In this document: piece by piece, positions 23,695-36,050 of the stretch
Position numbering within the stretch: the first letter of the stretch is position 1
Layout: every line of letters begins with the position of its first letter
From: Acridotheres tristis
Lineage: Eukaryota; Chordata; Aves; Passeriformes; Sturnidae
Direction: 5' to 3'
Assembly (NCBI GenBank): GCA_037013685.1
Contig: CM072885.1
Coordinates: 70,953,285 to 71,017,284 of the forward strand
Length of the DNA stretch: 64,000 nucleotides
The notes under the pieces: generated by a model
Databases searched by the model: none
Seen by the model: only the letters and a program-made list of their open reading frames with translations
Told to the model about the DNA's origin: nothing
Made by a program: the position numbers and the translations under genes

Positions 23695-26600
23695 ACCAAT
23701 TATTAAATTTGTGATTAAGTATGGAAAATCTTGAGTGAAAAGTCTGGTAATTTAGCATGGAGCCTCTCTCCAGACACAATTAACTGAGAAGTGACCAAGG
23801 TTTTCCCCTTAGTCCTCAGGAAAACATGGCCAGGGGTGCAGAAGGAATCAGATGTGCTGGTGCTGGTGGGTGAAGATGCTCAGAGGTCTCTGAAGAGATT
23901 GATCAGGGAGAGAGGAATGGCAGGGAGGGACCTGGGGGTCCCAAAAGCCACCCTGCCCCTGGGGCTGAGAAAGCTGAGCTTCTGGTGTGTCAGTGCCAGG
24001 GCTGCCTCACTTTGCAGCAGAGATTTTTCAGACAACTCAGAATTCCAACTCTCAGGTCACTTTGTGGGGAGCCTTGAAAATCCCTCCCTTTCTGCAGTGT
24101 CCTGGGGCATAAAAACAGGTTTAAACCCATTCCAAATCAATGCACTCACTCGCTATTTGTGATTTTATTTCTCCCCACGTACCTTGTAGCATAGAATTTT
24201 AACTGTAGCTGAGATAAAGCATAAGTAAATAACCAATAGGGACCAATAATAATTGCAATAAACCTATAACTTTGATGCTCCAGTATTTAACATTCTGGAT
24301 CAAATTCTGCCCAGCCTCACACTCTGCAGAACCCCCCTGAGGGCAGTAGGATTTCATGGGGTATAAATCAGGGCAGAATGAGGTGATTTCAGAGTAGATG
24401 AAATTGCTGATGTAACTTCCCCATCTTAAAGAGACTCCAGCCAAAAAAAAGTAGGGTAGTGATGGCAATAGGGAAAAAGGTCACAGTAAGACATTGAAAA
24501 ATGAACTAGAAAGACATTTTGTCATTCTATGGATGGTGTTATTTGTAATTATTAGAGCAGTTTGGCAAGGAAAAAAAAAAATTATAACTGTTGCCATAGA
24601 AAACATATGTTCCAAAACAGGTGCTTGAAGTTTTTCTCTTGTTGGTGATTCTCTGTTTAAATGAAAAACAAAACAAAACAAACAAACAAACAAACCCAAC
24701 CTAAAAAACCCCAAAAAAGCCCAAACCAAAAAAACAAACAAACAAAAAAAAAACCAAAAAAACCACCAAAACAAAACAAAAAAAACCCCCCACTCTATCC
24801 ATCACGTCTCAAGCTAGCTGCTGTATGGGGAATTATTTCTTAGCATCTAGGACTGACCAATTTCAGGGCATTGTAGCACTTTAGCACTAAATTCAGAAAA
24901 ATCAACCATGTTTTTACTATAACATGAAAGAAGGCTTGAAAATCTACTGAAGTGAACTTCAGAGTTTGAAATGGAGGTGTAGTTCTATGGAACAACAGTC
25001 TCCTCTGCAGAGAAGTCAATTGAAATATCATTTATTCCAAGAGAATTTTCAAGAATAAGCATATATTAAAAAGCCCCCAAACAACCATCTTTTTTTTTTT
25101 TTCAAACGAGGTTCTCCTTAAAAGAAAACCACCACCAATTAAAAAAGAAAAAAAAAAAAGTCAATAGAAAAATAAGTCTTGTAGAAATATTTAACTGGGA
25201 GATAAAAGAAGAGATTTCTTTGGCCCCTAACAGAATTGGAGCAATGCAGAAATTTGCAGCCATAAGATGCCATTGCTATAAGAGATACAATGGAAGTAAT
25301 TAATTATATTTTCTGTGGTTATTAGTACGAAATTACATGTTTCAAGCAAACTCGTGGCCTGTAATTTGTCTTGTGTGTGACACTCCACAACTGCTCTTAT
25401 TCAACTTTCTGAATATTATCACTCAGCTTCTTTATTTTCACCTCGGGTGGCTTTTCCTGCACAGAACTGGACCTGTGAGCTGAGCCAGGACCTCTCCCAC
25501 CACCAGCTGAAGAAAATGCCTTTGCTTTGTGCCTGGTGGCTTGGGGAGAGCTCCAGAGGAGATGAGGATTGTGGACCCCAAATCCCTAAAGCCCCACACT
25601 TCCCATCACCACCCACATTTCTACCAGAGAGGTTTAACACCGACACAAACAAGGAGGCTGCTGAAGCGGTTTTTATATTGTTTTATAAAAAGTGATACAG
25701 TGTACAGGCTGCTGAAATCAAATAATGCTTATGAGCCAGGTACTAAGCACAGCAGTTATGGTGAGTAAGAAGGTGCCACAGAGGCTTAAAATGGTTAGTG
25801 GAGCAAATAAACCTCTCCAAAAGAAAGCTCTGAATGTCAGAAGAATTGATTTTCAATGTAACTATCCATATGCTGAGAATCCCCAAAGGGGCATTTTCAG
25901 CTGGGGTTGAAAAGTGACTATTTTAGTGCCACGATGTATTCCTAAGCATTAAAAGGAAAAGCCCTTTATTCATGTAAAGTGGTACAAAATCTCTGAAAGT
26001 CAGGCTCCAGCCACTGATTTTAGGACTGGATGCCCCATAGGCTGTAAGCCAGTGACAAAGAAGTGTATTTAAACGATCTCTTGGTCATATTTAAAGGTGC
26101 ATTGCTGTGCCTCTCTGGTGCCCACAGACACAGATGAGAGTGCAAACCCAAAGGTTGCCACTTTTGCTCTGCCTTCAACTGAAATCTTCAAACTGCAGAT
26201 TTAAAGATTTAAACTGTGCCTTCTGTTTTACAGAAACCTGGCTGGGTAGTGGTGGCTTAGCTCATTTTTCAGGGGAACTAGAGGAAATTAATAGTGACAG
26301 TGTTTTGTACGACTGCATTAACACGTGGGGCCTTTTGCACTTTAATTTCCAGGCCAGCAGAGTGGGAACAACACAAGACCAAAAACTTGCAGCTTGATGC
26401 TTTTTTTTTTTTTTTTTTTAGTTTCCCTTCACCTTTACCAAAACCTGCCCTGCCTGGCTGCTGTCTCTTCCCAAGCTGAGAGCAGTGTTTGTCTTGTAGG
26501 AATGTATTTCCCTCCAGGGATATTTTCCCATTATAAATGTCTTTAGACCCTGGGCTCAAATCAGGCCTGGTCTAATTTAAATGCCCATTTCTGCCAGGTG

Positions 26601-27415
26601 CACAAAGCCAGTGGTGACAATTTAAAAAAATGGTATCTCAAGATTTTCAGAGATATAGCCATTGCAACTATTTAGCACAGACAGGAGAGACAGCTATAGA
26701 TTAATTAGCTCATGTACCATTAGCTGTTCCACACAGAGTAATCAACGTGAGGTAAATTACACAGGCTCTTAAGCAGGTTTTACAACCCACACTGAAATAT
26801 TGAAAACCAGGTAGAAGTTTCCATGCCTCAGTAAAAATCTGGAAGAATGAGAACTGATACATGTGAAGTGTTCAGCGTGGCATTTCCTTTAGTTTCCCTG
26901 AAGAAATTTGCTTTCAGGTTAAGCTCTGGGGAAAAAAAAAAAAAAAAAAAGAAATAATTTGTTTAAAATTAGCTTGTGTCGTGTATATATGATTCTCCTT
27001 GAGAAAATATAAACAAAACACCAATGTTTAGTATCTATTCAAAGGTTAAGAACGAAAACATTCCTTGTGGACTAAAAAAAAGAAATCAAGCTGCAAATGG
27101 GATTTTTCTTCAGATGTGATATAAATCAGAGGTATAGCTAAACTCTTCATGCAGCTAAAATCTTCAGATATTCCTACAGGCTCTGAGGCCTAAACATAAA
27201 AAACTGACTTATATCATTAGAGATTCTGCCTCCATCAACTTCAAATTAAGGGTCTAACCTCCAAAATAAATTCACCATATACACTGTCCCCGCATGAAGA
27301 GAAAAGTTAGTTGCCTTGAATTCACAAAAAATTGACATGTTGTGCTTGGAGCTCCTTATTGTGACAAATTAAAAAGTTCAGGACAAGATTGTGATAAATT
27401 CCACTTCTCTTGCAG
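23695..27415. other. mixed unique sequence
   Basis: A GC-richer block at 23790-24110 has a gggacctgggggtcc motif that resembles CR1 but is too little to call. The segment 25442-25506 is flanked on the minus strand by a good acceptor and donor, but all three frames are open, so coding cannot be argued. Poly-T and poly-A runs lie near 26401 and 26932. Confidence 0.4.
24662..24787. repeat. A/C low-complexity tract (caaa, aaacc)
   Basis: The sequence is almost only A and C, with caaacaaa and aaaacc words. It is similar in composition to 12842-13125 and 53967-54127. Confidence 0.93.
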
Positions 27416-27567
27416 GTGCCTTCCTTGGCAATACCCAGTGCTCTGGTTTCCTCAGCCTTTTCCTTCAGACCAACCACTTCTGTCTTTGAAGAATATGCTG
27501 GATAAGAAGGAGCCACATTTGACACAGATTTTTAGGAGTCAGAGCATCCGTTCCAGCCATGGAATAT
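27416..27567 (+). other. candidate exon, possibly non-coding (152 nt)
   Basis: It has a strong acceptor (ccacttctcttgcag) and a strong donor (ATAT/gtaagt). One frame is open throughout (phase 2-1) and ends LKNMLDKKEPHLTQIFRSQS plus a few residues, but its start is rich in W, P and F and does not look like a typical protein. The phases would chain with 2855-2946 and 40495-40578. The minus strand of the same stretch also shows an excellent acceptor (near 27508) and open frame, which shows how ambiguous such signals are. Confidence 0.2.
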
Positions 27568-27850
27568 GTAAGTCCATGTCTCCTCCTCTGCTGAGCTTTT
27601 CAAATATAGCCATATAGATATTTCAAATATAGTCATATAAATATTTCAAATCTCTGTATCTGGGGGGCTTATTTAACCACTGGAATACTGCCAGGCTAAG
27701 GGAGAAAGGGGAGGAAGGAGATGGAATGAAAATGTTGGATTTTGATTCCCAAGTCCTGTGCTCTGCCTGTGTTGTTTTGGCTTCTAGGCACAGACACTAA
27801 TGACCAGATTTTTAGGATATGCTGGGGTGGATATAAAAGCACTCACACAC

Positions 27851-27900
27851 CTGCCTCGAAGCTGTGAATCTGGTTCACAAATGCACAACAGTTTGCAGGT
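27851..27900 (-). other. candidate short exon (50 nt, phase 0-2)
   Basis: The acceptor gatttatcctgctttcag is very good and the donor CAG/gtgtgt is fair. The frame reads TCKLLCICEPDSQLRG; a second frame is also open. It could follow 29778-29843 in phase. Weak evidence. Confidence 0.13.
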
Positions 27901-28438
27901 CTGAAAGCAGGATAAATCCTCCTCTTTTTATCAAAACTTCTCTAAGTGAGGCCAGGAGGACTTGATCCAGAACTCCTTTTCAAGTGTCCAGCCCAGGGAA
28001 AAAAAAAAATATCAGCTGCCTGCTGTGTTGGTAAATACCAAATCTCTGCAGCAATTCTGGCATGTTATTGCTCAGCACCCAAGGTTGCTAGTGCCCACTT
28101 TTAAAAATTGTTTTAAAATTATTGTTGCCCTTTTTTGACACAGGCTGCTTTCTCCCCGGGCATGTGCATGCACAAGCACACATGAGCTCTAAAATTCGTG
28201 CTGGTGTGTTGGTGACTGGGCTTTTTAAGTTTGTTTTTTCCTGAGCAGTGAGAGCTATTCCAGAAAGTCTCTCAGCAAATCCAAGACCAAGGCTGGAAGC
28301 CATGAGAATTATCTGCAGGTGCTGAGGGTTTAGAAAGTGCTGAAGGGACCAAAGACCAAGGTGTTGGCTCCAGGTTAGTTCTTATGATCAGCTATTCTTT
28401 TTATCTTCCCATAAGACCACCTCACTCTTTTGTTGGCA

Positions 28439-28479
28439 AGGGGAGGGAGAATGGGGGAATGGGGCAGGGGGGTGGGGGA
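28439..28479 (+). other. G-quadruplex-prone G-rich tract
   Basis: At least five G runs of three or more lie within about 40 bases (gggg, aggg, ggggg, gggg, gggggg, ggggg), separated by short loops. This satisfies the usual G4 pattern on the plus strand. Confidence 0.75.
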
Positions 28480-29777
28480 AAAGAAGAGTTAGGCTGTTTG
28501 ATTTCAAATGGGAGGTGAAATTCCTCAGAAGATGAGCCTGTAGTGATCAGGAAAAGCAGATTAAGAGAAGCAGGTGTGGGGAAGACGGGGAGGGGGTTGG
28601 GTTTATTCATGCAATTTAGGATATTAGCAGCAAATTGGGAAGGCGGTTTGTTCCGCGTTTAGTCTTAAACAAATCCTGCCCCCCTTTGCAGCACGTTTTC
28701 CCTTTGTTTATCTCCTGAGAGATGCCCACATGTGTACAATACAAAGAATCAAGTCATAAAAGCACAGGCCTGTCAGCCTCCCCGAGGACCAATTAATGGT
28801 GCTCCAAATCTTGTGGGCAGGCAGATGAAAAGGATACAGATAGGGAAGGGGAGGGAGAGGAATACTCAAAGAGAGCAAGGCAGGCTTTTCAGATGTTGGC
28901 AGGAACTTCTTTAGGTATTCTTAGCTAACTTATTTGGGGTCTGGGCTCCTCTCCTGATTCTGCAGTCCCCTGGTCATTGCTGCAAGAGGAGGAAAAGCTG
29001 CACTTCAAAATACAAACGAAGCTTTTTACCCAAACCAGCAATGACACAGTGGCAGGGTGGGAGAGGGGGCAGAAAGAGACCATTGAGGATTTCCCCAGCC
29101 CTCCCTGGGCACACGGGCAGTTTCATTGGTACGTTTGGATTATCGTTTGGATCTCGGAGCAGGCTTTGTAGTGCAGCCCTTCCCTCCTGTCTCACCCCCC
29201 GTGTGTCCACGGGCCTTTGAACAGCAAGCCAGTGGCACTTTGAAATCAGCAGTTGAAAGTGTCTGACGGCGAAAGGGGAGCATGAAAGTCTCGCTCTTTG
29301 AACCTTTTCTTTTCAAAGTCCCACGGAAAGTAGAGCCAGGACAAAAAATGGACAGGCTGGGAGCTCTCAGGGTGAAGTGGGGATATGTGGTAATGAGGCT
29401 TTAAGTGCTTCAGCAGTCGTTTCCACCCCACAGTTTCCTCCCCTACGTTCTCCCAGTGAATTAAATTTGCTTCAAGTTATCACAAAAAAAAAAAATATCT
29501 TCAGCTAGATATATATTCTGTCCCTGCTTAATTCATTCCAGTCTTGGAAACAGAATTGAGCTGATGAAAAGAAGAAAAAAATGGTCAAAATTATCATTAA
29601 GCTGCTGACTACTGAAGGAAGATCAATTTTTTTTTTTTTTTTAATTTTTTTGTTTGTTTTGCTTGATAATTGAACGAAGCCAGATGTACAGAAAGTGCAA
29701 GCTGCATGAGAAATGCTGCAGCATGGAATATCAGGCTCAGGCCTGTCTGTGCTCATGTGCAAGCTCACATCTCTCAC

Positions 29778-29843
29778 CTGTTGAGGTCGGGAGGGTGAAT
29801 TAAAATCCTTCACAGCCTCTAGGATTTGCTTCAGTTCTTCTAC
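29778..29843 (-). CDS. candidate coding exon (66 nt, phase 0-0)
   Basis: Minus strand. The acceptor has a long T tract and ends ccaccaatcgatctcctgtgcag. The donor is CAG/gtgaga. Only one frame is open and reads VEELKQILEAVKDFNSPSRP plus QQ, an amphipathic helix-like start followed by a polar tail. The T tract of 17 bases upstream could also be a decayed retroposon tail. No family is recognised. The phase does not directly accept the candidate at 30370-30466, so at least one further exon or an alternative isoform would be needed. Confidence 0.3.
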
Positions 29844-30030
29844 CTGCACAGGAGATCGATTGGTGGGCAAAAAAAAAAAAAAAAAAGAAATTTGGAGGCC
29901 CTGAAATGCAACATCTCGTTGGAGAGCCTCGTTATGGCTAAGAAGAAAAGAAGTAGAAGGTGAAGTTATTCCTCAGTGAGGTCCATGAGCTGATCTTTCA
30001 CTCTTTGGAGAAAGGTTAAAAAAATCCAAC

Positions 30031-30078
30031 CTCAAAAGGCTCTTTACAATGCATCTTCTCAATTGTGTAATCCTCTAC
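30031..30078 (-). other. exon-like segment with weak donor (48 nt)
   Basis: The acceptor is a run of about 18 T followed by ccttcccag. The frame reads VEDYTIEKMHCKEPFE in phase 0, but the donor GAG/gttgga is poor; an alternative donor CATT/gtaaag at 30047 would give 31 nt. It lies 187 bases upstream of 29778-29843 and would join it in phase. Speculative. Confidence 0.13.
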
Positions 30079-30369
30079 CTGGGAAGGAAAAAAAAAAAAA
30101 AAAATTTCCTTTCTGAGTGATGTAGCAATCATTTTACACACTCAAGCATGAAATTTCATCACCATTACCCAGCTTGGATGACTGTACAGATGTTGTTTGG
30201 CCATAAAATGTATTCAGTCCTTTTTAAAATCTGACTGCAGTATCTGACTCAATGACCTCCTGCTGCAGTTGGTTCCCTGCGTTTGGGCCACGTTTTGGTG
30301 AGGAAAATTTATTTATATCGATTCTAAAATTCGGCAAGCTAGGAGAGGGAGAGCTGAATAAAAACTCAC

Positions 30370-30466
30370 CGTCAAAATTGCCTCCGATTTTTCTCATCAG
30401 TTTATTTTGTCTGACCTCTCTGGTTTCTTGTGTCACAGCTCTGCCCAACACAGCCCCTTTTTGGAG
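30370..30466 (-). CDS. candidate coding exon (97 nt, phase 0-1)
   Basis: On the minus strand an acceptor (acctaacctgcacttag) and a near-consensus donor (ACG/gtgagt) flank a segment open in one frame only. The 32 codons begin LQKGAVLGRAVTQETREVRQ and continue NKLMRKIGGNFD. The composition is basic and polar. Without splicing the same frame continues about 45 codons further to a stop at 30224. CpG sites are kept around 30284-30371. I recognise no family. It does not join 29778-29843 in phase. Confidence 0.28.
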
Positions 30467-32250
30467 CTAAGTGCAGGTTAGGTAAAACTGTGTCAGCTGA
30501 ACTTGGAATCCTTCAGCTCAAAGCCACTTTTTAAAAAAAAAGATTAAAATTGCCAGGAATTTGAATTAGATGGATTGTTCTTCTTTCCCACGTGGAGCAG
30601 GAATAATTCAGAGTTCTTTTATGTCTTAAAAAAAACAAGTCAGTGATTGGTTTTGAGAATTAATAATTGATTAAACTATTAAAAAAGATGGACACTCCTC
30701 TGTGAGATTTGCATATTAAAACCAATACACCTTGGAAAAGTTTCCATTCTCCCAAACAACGAATTCACTGTAACATCAAAACCACAAAAAAAACTGTTTC
30801 TTGTGTAAAAATCTCCATAAACTAAAATCTCCTTTCCCAGAGAAATTGGTAAAAGACTTCTTAAAAAAACCCCAACAAACTAACAACAAACAAAGTAACT
30901 AAAACAAACACTATACAAACTAACAAAGTAACTAAATTATTTCTGTACGTTGTAAAAAAAAAAAAAAAAAGAGTTATGGGAAAAGGAAGAGTGTTCTAAA
31001 AGTTTTATTCTGTTTTTTTCCTTTTTTCTTATAGTAAAGTTTTTCTTTATACCCTTTAAACTTTAAGTCTATTTTTGCCTTCCTCCTAATCCTATCTCAC
31101 AACAAAAAATAAGTAAATAATTCCAATAAATACACTGACAGTTTGTCCTATGCCAAACTGCAAAATAAATTAGTACATTAGCTGCTAAATTTCAAATTAA
31201 CAAACCAAAACCACTACACCACCACCTCTTTTTCAAGAATTAGAGGCAGGAAATAAAGAGATGATTCTTTTCCTGTTCCAGGTGTGTGGTTTTTAGCCCT
31301 TCTCCCTGTACAGTGAGGTTTGAGGCAGGACTGACACACAGAAGGGTTCCCTCATTTCTGTGGCTCAAAGGATGTCTTTGGGGTCCCTCAACCCCTTTCA
31401 CAAAAGCCATTTTTGGGTTAAAGATGCTGTGGCTCTCTGGGCATCCAGAGGTGCAATTCCTGCTGTGGCTGCTCAGGAAGCACAAAATCCTCTGAGGTGT
31501 GACAGGGACAGGTCCCTGTGCAGCACAAATGGTTTTGTTTCACCTGCTCCACTCCCTCCAGCCCTCAGTCCAGTTTAGCTGTGACTATCTGTGTTATAAA
31601 CCTAATTAATATCCTGACTAATTGATACATTGACTAATTGATACATTGACTAATTGATATATTGACTAATTGCTTTCTGCCTCTACAATGTCTGTGTGCA
31701 CACAGGTTTCCAAATCTGATCTGCTTGTGACCTGCCTGAGCTCATGGGTCACAATTTGCTCTTCTTCTCAATCCCATGGTTCTCCAACACTACTTATGGC
31801 CAAGAGCTGGAGTTTATTTCCTTTGATATCAGGGCCACAACAACAACTGTGCATTATAACTCTTTAGGTAATGATATTGTCTTAAAAAATGGGATAGCTC
31901 AATTTTTTTACTCTGAAAAAATGATTCTTCTTTTTTTTTTTTTTTTTTTTTCTTTGTCTCATATGGGTTTGTTTCAGCCATTCCAAAGAAGACTTCCACT
32001 CAGCTTAACCACTCCAAACTACCATTTAATTTGAAAATAGATTCTGAACAGGCTTCCCTGGAGCATTCAGAGCTGCATCCCACAGGAAACTTTTACAACC
32101 CCAGCAATGGAACTTGGTCCCTTCAGAGCCCATTTCAGAGCCTGACCTCGCTGCCAGGCTGCTCTTTTGAAGACCCAGAAGATGATTTTTCCCTTCTTTA
32201 CTTGCAGCTGTACTTATAACCCCAAATCCCATTGAACTTGTTCCTCCCCA
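30467..32250. other. AT-rich unique sequence with a short 16-bp repeat
   Basis: It contains a 17-A run near 30955, a 21-T run at 31931-31951, and about four copies of gactaattgatacatt at 31617-31671. No gene is recognised. Confidence 0.4.
31617..31671. repeat. 16-bp tandem repeat, about 3.5 copies
   Basis: Units of gactaattgatacatt are repeated head to tail, the last full one with tatatt in place of tacatt. Confidence 0.9.
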
Positions 32251-32374
32251 TTGTCCACACAAGTTGAGGAGCACTTGTGGAGTCTCAGCATTGACCCTCT
32301 CTGGTTTATAGCACAGGTGAGCCACACACAGACAGATCTTTTTATCACAGATAGCTCAGGTGTAAATTCCTCTG

Positions 32375-32490
32375 CTCCCCTGAACATTTTTGTTTCTCTT
32401 CTCTGAACTCTCTCTAATTTATCAATATGTTTTTGGAAATTAAGATTCCCACAACTAAGTGCAATGTTCCACATGCCTTCATGCCAGACC
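32375..32490 (-). mobile_element. old CR1/L3-like fragment (antisense)
   Basis: The order gtttctcttctctgaactct, then a ctctaatttatcaatatg-like segment, then an aagtgcaatgttccacatg-like segment follows the reverse complement of ancient CR1/L3-type reverse transcriptase coding DNA (the 'leucine-rich ... joint or tip' region near the 3' end). It is strongly decayed. Boundaries are approximate. Confidence 0.5.
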
Positions 32491-34666
32491 CCTACAGATT
32501 TTCAGGGGAGGTCGCTGCTCACAGCTGGGGCCAGATTTCCAAAAGCACTTTGGGTGTTGGGAGCTTCTGAAACTATGGTTATAAATAAATATCATTATGG
32601 GAACTTCTGCTCAAGGAACGTTTGGAAGCCTTTTCTCCCTTGTAGGTGTCTCAATGAACTTGGGACTCTGCTTAAAATGTTAAAAATCTTGAGCAAATGA
32701 ATATCTGCCTTTAAGAAATATAACCTACAGATGAGAAATTGTTGGTTCTTCTCAGCACCTTCTATTTCCATCTCACATTATTAAGATCAGTGATATCTGC
32801 TAGGCTATAAACCTCCATATGATTTTAAGTAAGCCAAGTGAAGTTTTAAAACGAACATTTACACAATTAGTAAAGCATTAAAAATGACATTAAAAGTAAT
32901 TAATAGTCATGGAAGAGTGGTGCCCACTTCCCTTGCAGGTAAGGTGGATGTCTGGACCAACTTGTCAGGGTTTTTACACATCACAAATAGCACAGACATG
33001 GAACAAAACCGAGTAAATAAATCAGGCTGAAGAGTCAGTTCAAGGATTTTTTTTTTCCTTTGAACAGTCACCATTTTTATAAATCTATGTATTTAGGTAT
33101 TTTCTCAGTAGGAAACAGCAAAACTGTCTCTATTCTGTTGAATATTCATGGATTAACCAACACTGGCAGTAAGTTTTAGAGCTTCCTACAAATGAGTTCA
33201 GTTCTTAACTAGGTTCTTTGGGATCAGTTAGGATTTTGTATTTTCTATTTGGGAGCAGAGAGAAAAATTATTCCAATTGCTTTTTCTAACTCTTCAGAGC
33301 ACCCACATCATTGACAGAACAGTTTGGATCACAAGAAGTTTTTTTTAAATCATATGTCTAGGAGCCAGCAGTGACTGATGTATTATTTGGAACACAGTGC
33401 TTCAGTGATGCTGTTCCCAGAAAAAATATTTGTTTTCCTTCACAATTACCTCTACAAAGCTTCATACTGGACAGTACTGAGAGGAAGGGAGGGAGGAGAA
33501 TGTTTTTATTTTTTTGTCTGGGGAGGGGGCTTAAAATTGTAAAAGAGCTGCGGTGGAAAAATAAATTACAGATTATTTAAACTCTGGATTCATTTCTGTG
33601 CTGCACTAAACATATTCAGTAGACAGCTAAAAAATTGTTTATGATGTCCCTAATAGAGCCATTCTAGTTTATCAGTTAAATATGTATTCATAATTTTTTA
33701 AAAGGAATATTATTTACCCAGAAGACCAGAACAGTTTCTAAAAGAGCTTTTCCAGTCCATAATGTAAATATGTATTTAGGACAAGTGCTGTGTGTACAGT
33801 ATTAAAAAATCGTCTGAAAATCCCTTTGAAAAGTTATTACACATGTCCACTGCTGCAGCAAAGTTTTAAATATTCATATCTCAGCTGTTTTCTTTTTCAG
33901 ATTCCTCAGTTTGGCTTGGATCTATTGTGGGTGAATTGCTCTGCAAGAGCTTCGTTTGTTGAATGTTGACAGCCTTGTGTCCTAAAGGATTTCCCATGTG
34001 TGCTCCAATCTCCACCAGACATGGGGCCTCCTTTTGGGTTTTTTACCACATATATAATCATATTTTGGATTTTATTTTTATCACAATCAAAAAAGGCAAA
34101 ATTCTTCCAAGAAGCACAGAACTGTGTACAGCCTCTTAAAAAAATAACATTTTTTAAAGAAAAGAATGAAAGCCCAGCTCAGGTTTTCCTCACCGTGTAC
34201 CTTGCTTGAGTTATCTAGAAATTCAGTTTGTAATTAATGAAGCTGGATGGGCTAAAAAGAAGTTTATTCCTTTATTGCTTTGCTTTAATATTTTTGTTTG
34301 GTCTGTGAGTGCATGATGGGTGTACAGCAGCAGCAAACTTGAGCTGGGGTGGGTTGGAATATTTGGCAGTCTGGAAATGGTTATGCAATGGGACAGATTA
34401 AATAGAGAATCGTCACCATTAAAAAAGAATTTTTTTCTTTGTAACAACTCTAACACAGGCTTAAATACATATTGGACATGACTCCTTTCTTCAGTGTCCA
34501 GCTGTATGCCAGTGCAGGATGCTATTCCTTTTTAATTTCATTAATTGAAATTTTAAACTTTATATCAATTTTAATTGATTTGCATTTTTCCTATGCACTA
34601 CAGCGATTTAAGAAAAGTTCATTTTTATCTTCGTGATAAACTTTTCTTTTTCTTTAATTTTTTTTG

Positions 34667-34697
<31 letters not shown>

Positions 34698-35570
34698 CCT
34701 GTCAGTAACATTGTAAAAATTTGAAGCTCCAGGTCACGGAAGCAAAGTTTTCATTGACTTCACCAAAATTTTTTGGCTGTTTTAATTACATCAAGGTAAA
34801 GCACAAAAACATCAGTATAGGGGACATTTAAATTTATATCACCGTGGCAGATTCAAGGAGAAATTATGGTGTGCCTAGGCAAACATTTCTCATGGTTTTA
34901 TTATTTCACTCTAAAAAACTGTTCAGTTCTCAGTAGAGGAGGGTAGGATTTTTATATGAAAACTGACAGCTGTCTTGAATTTCAAAAATGCAAATACAGA
35001 TCCAAAGTTTGAAATAGTCGGAAGTTCTTCCAAAAAAAAAATAAAAGCAGTAAAAGCTGCGTGTGCTTATTGGAAAACAATCAGACTGAACCTTTTTTCA
35101 AAACTGAATATATTTACATACAGAATTCTCATATCTTCAAAAATTTTTGGTTTGGAATCTGCCATGATAATTTTTGACAACATTTTTATTGGAATAGCTT
35201 TTTGAAAATAAGACTTTAATTATATGAAAAAAAACCCAATAATTTTATCAAAAATTCAAGTTAAATCCCCCTGAAAATCATCTTAAACTTTATGAAAACA
35301 AAGATCAGCACAGAATTACTTTTTCATTTCTGAGATCAATGCCTGATGATTTTTTTCCTTGCTTTCTGTGTATTTTTCTGTCTGACTTCTGTCATATTTG
35401 ACTGACCAGGGTTGCAATAAGAGAGCACCAAAAAATCCTCAATTATGTCAGGGCTTGCTTGTTGTTTTTACTGTTATGGCCTCCTTGTGTAAGATTCTCT
35501 TGTCTGAATTTCATTTGAAGATTGGGAAACTGATTAGGATATTAAAATTTTATTCCACCAACCTTTCTTT
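32491..35570. other. AT-rich unique sequence
   Basis: A plus-strand acceptor (cacttcccttgcag at 32938) followed by an open 74-nt segment and a CGA/gtaaat donor is noted, but two frames are open and I do not call it. A (gtttt)n run lies at 34665-34695. No family is recognised. Confidence 0.4.
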
Positions 35571-35572
35571 GT

Positions 35573-36050
<478 letters not shown>

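Noticed and set aside
22747..23779. I/Y/S-rich frames on the minus strand
   Set aside because: Translation of the GATATA array.
23790..24110. CR1 coding fragment
   Set aside because: Only the short gggacctgggggtcc motif matches; the rest cannot be aligned by eye.
25442..25506. Minus-strand exon-like segment with good acceptor and donor
   Set aside because: All three frames are open and no phase partner is clear, so coding cannot be argued.
32939..33012. Plus-strand segment after cacttcccttgcag
   Set aside because: Two frames are open and the donor CGA/gtaaat is weak; not better than chance.
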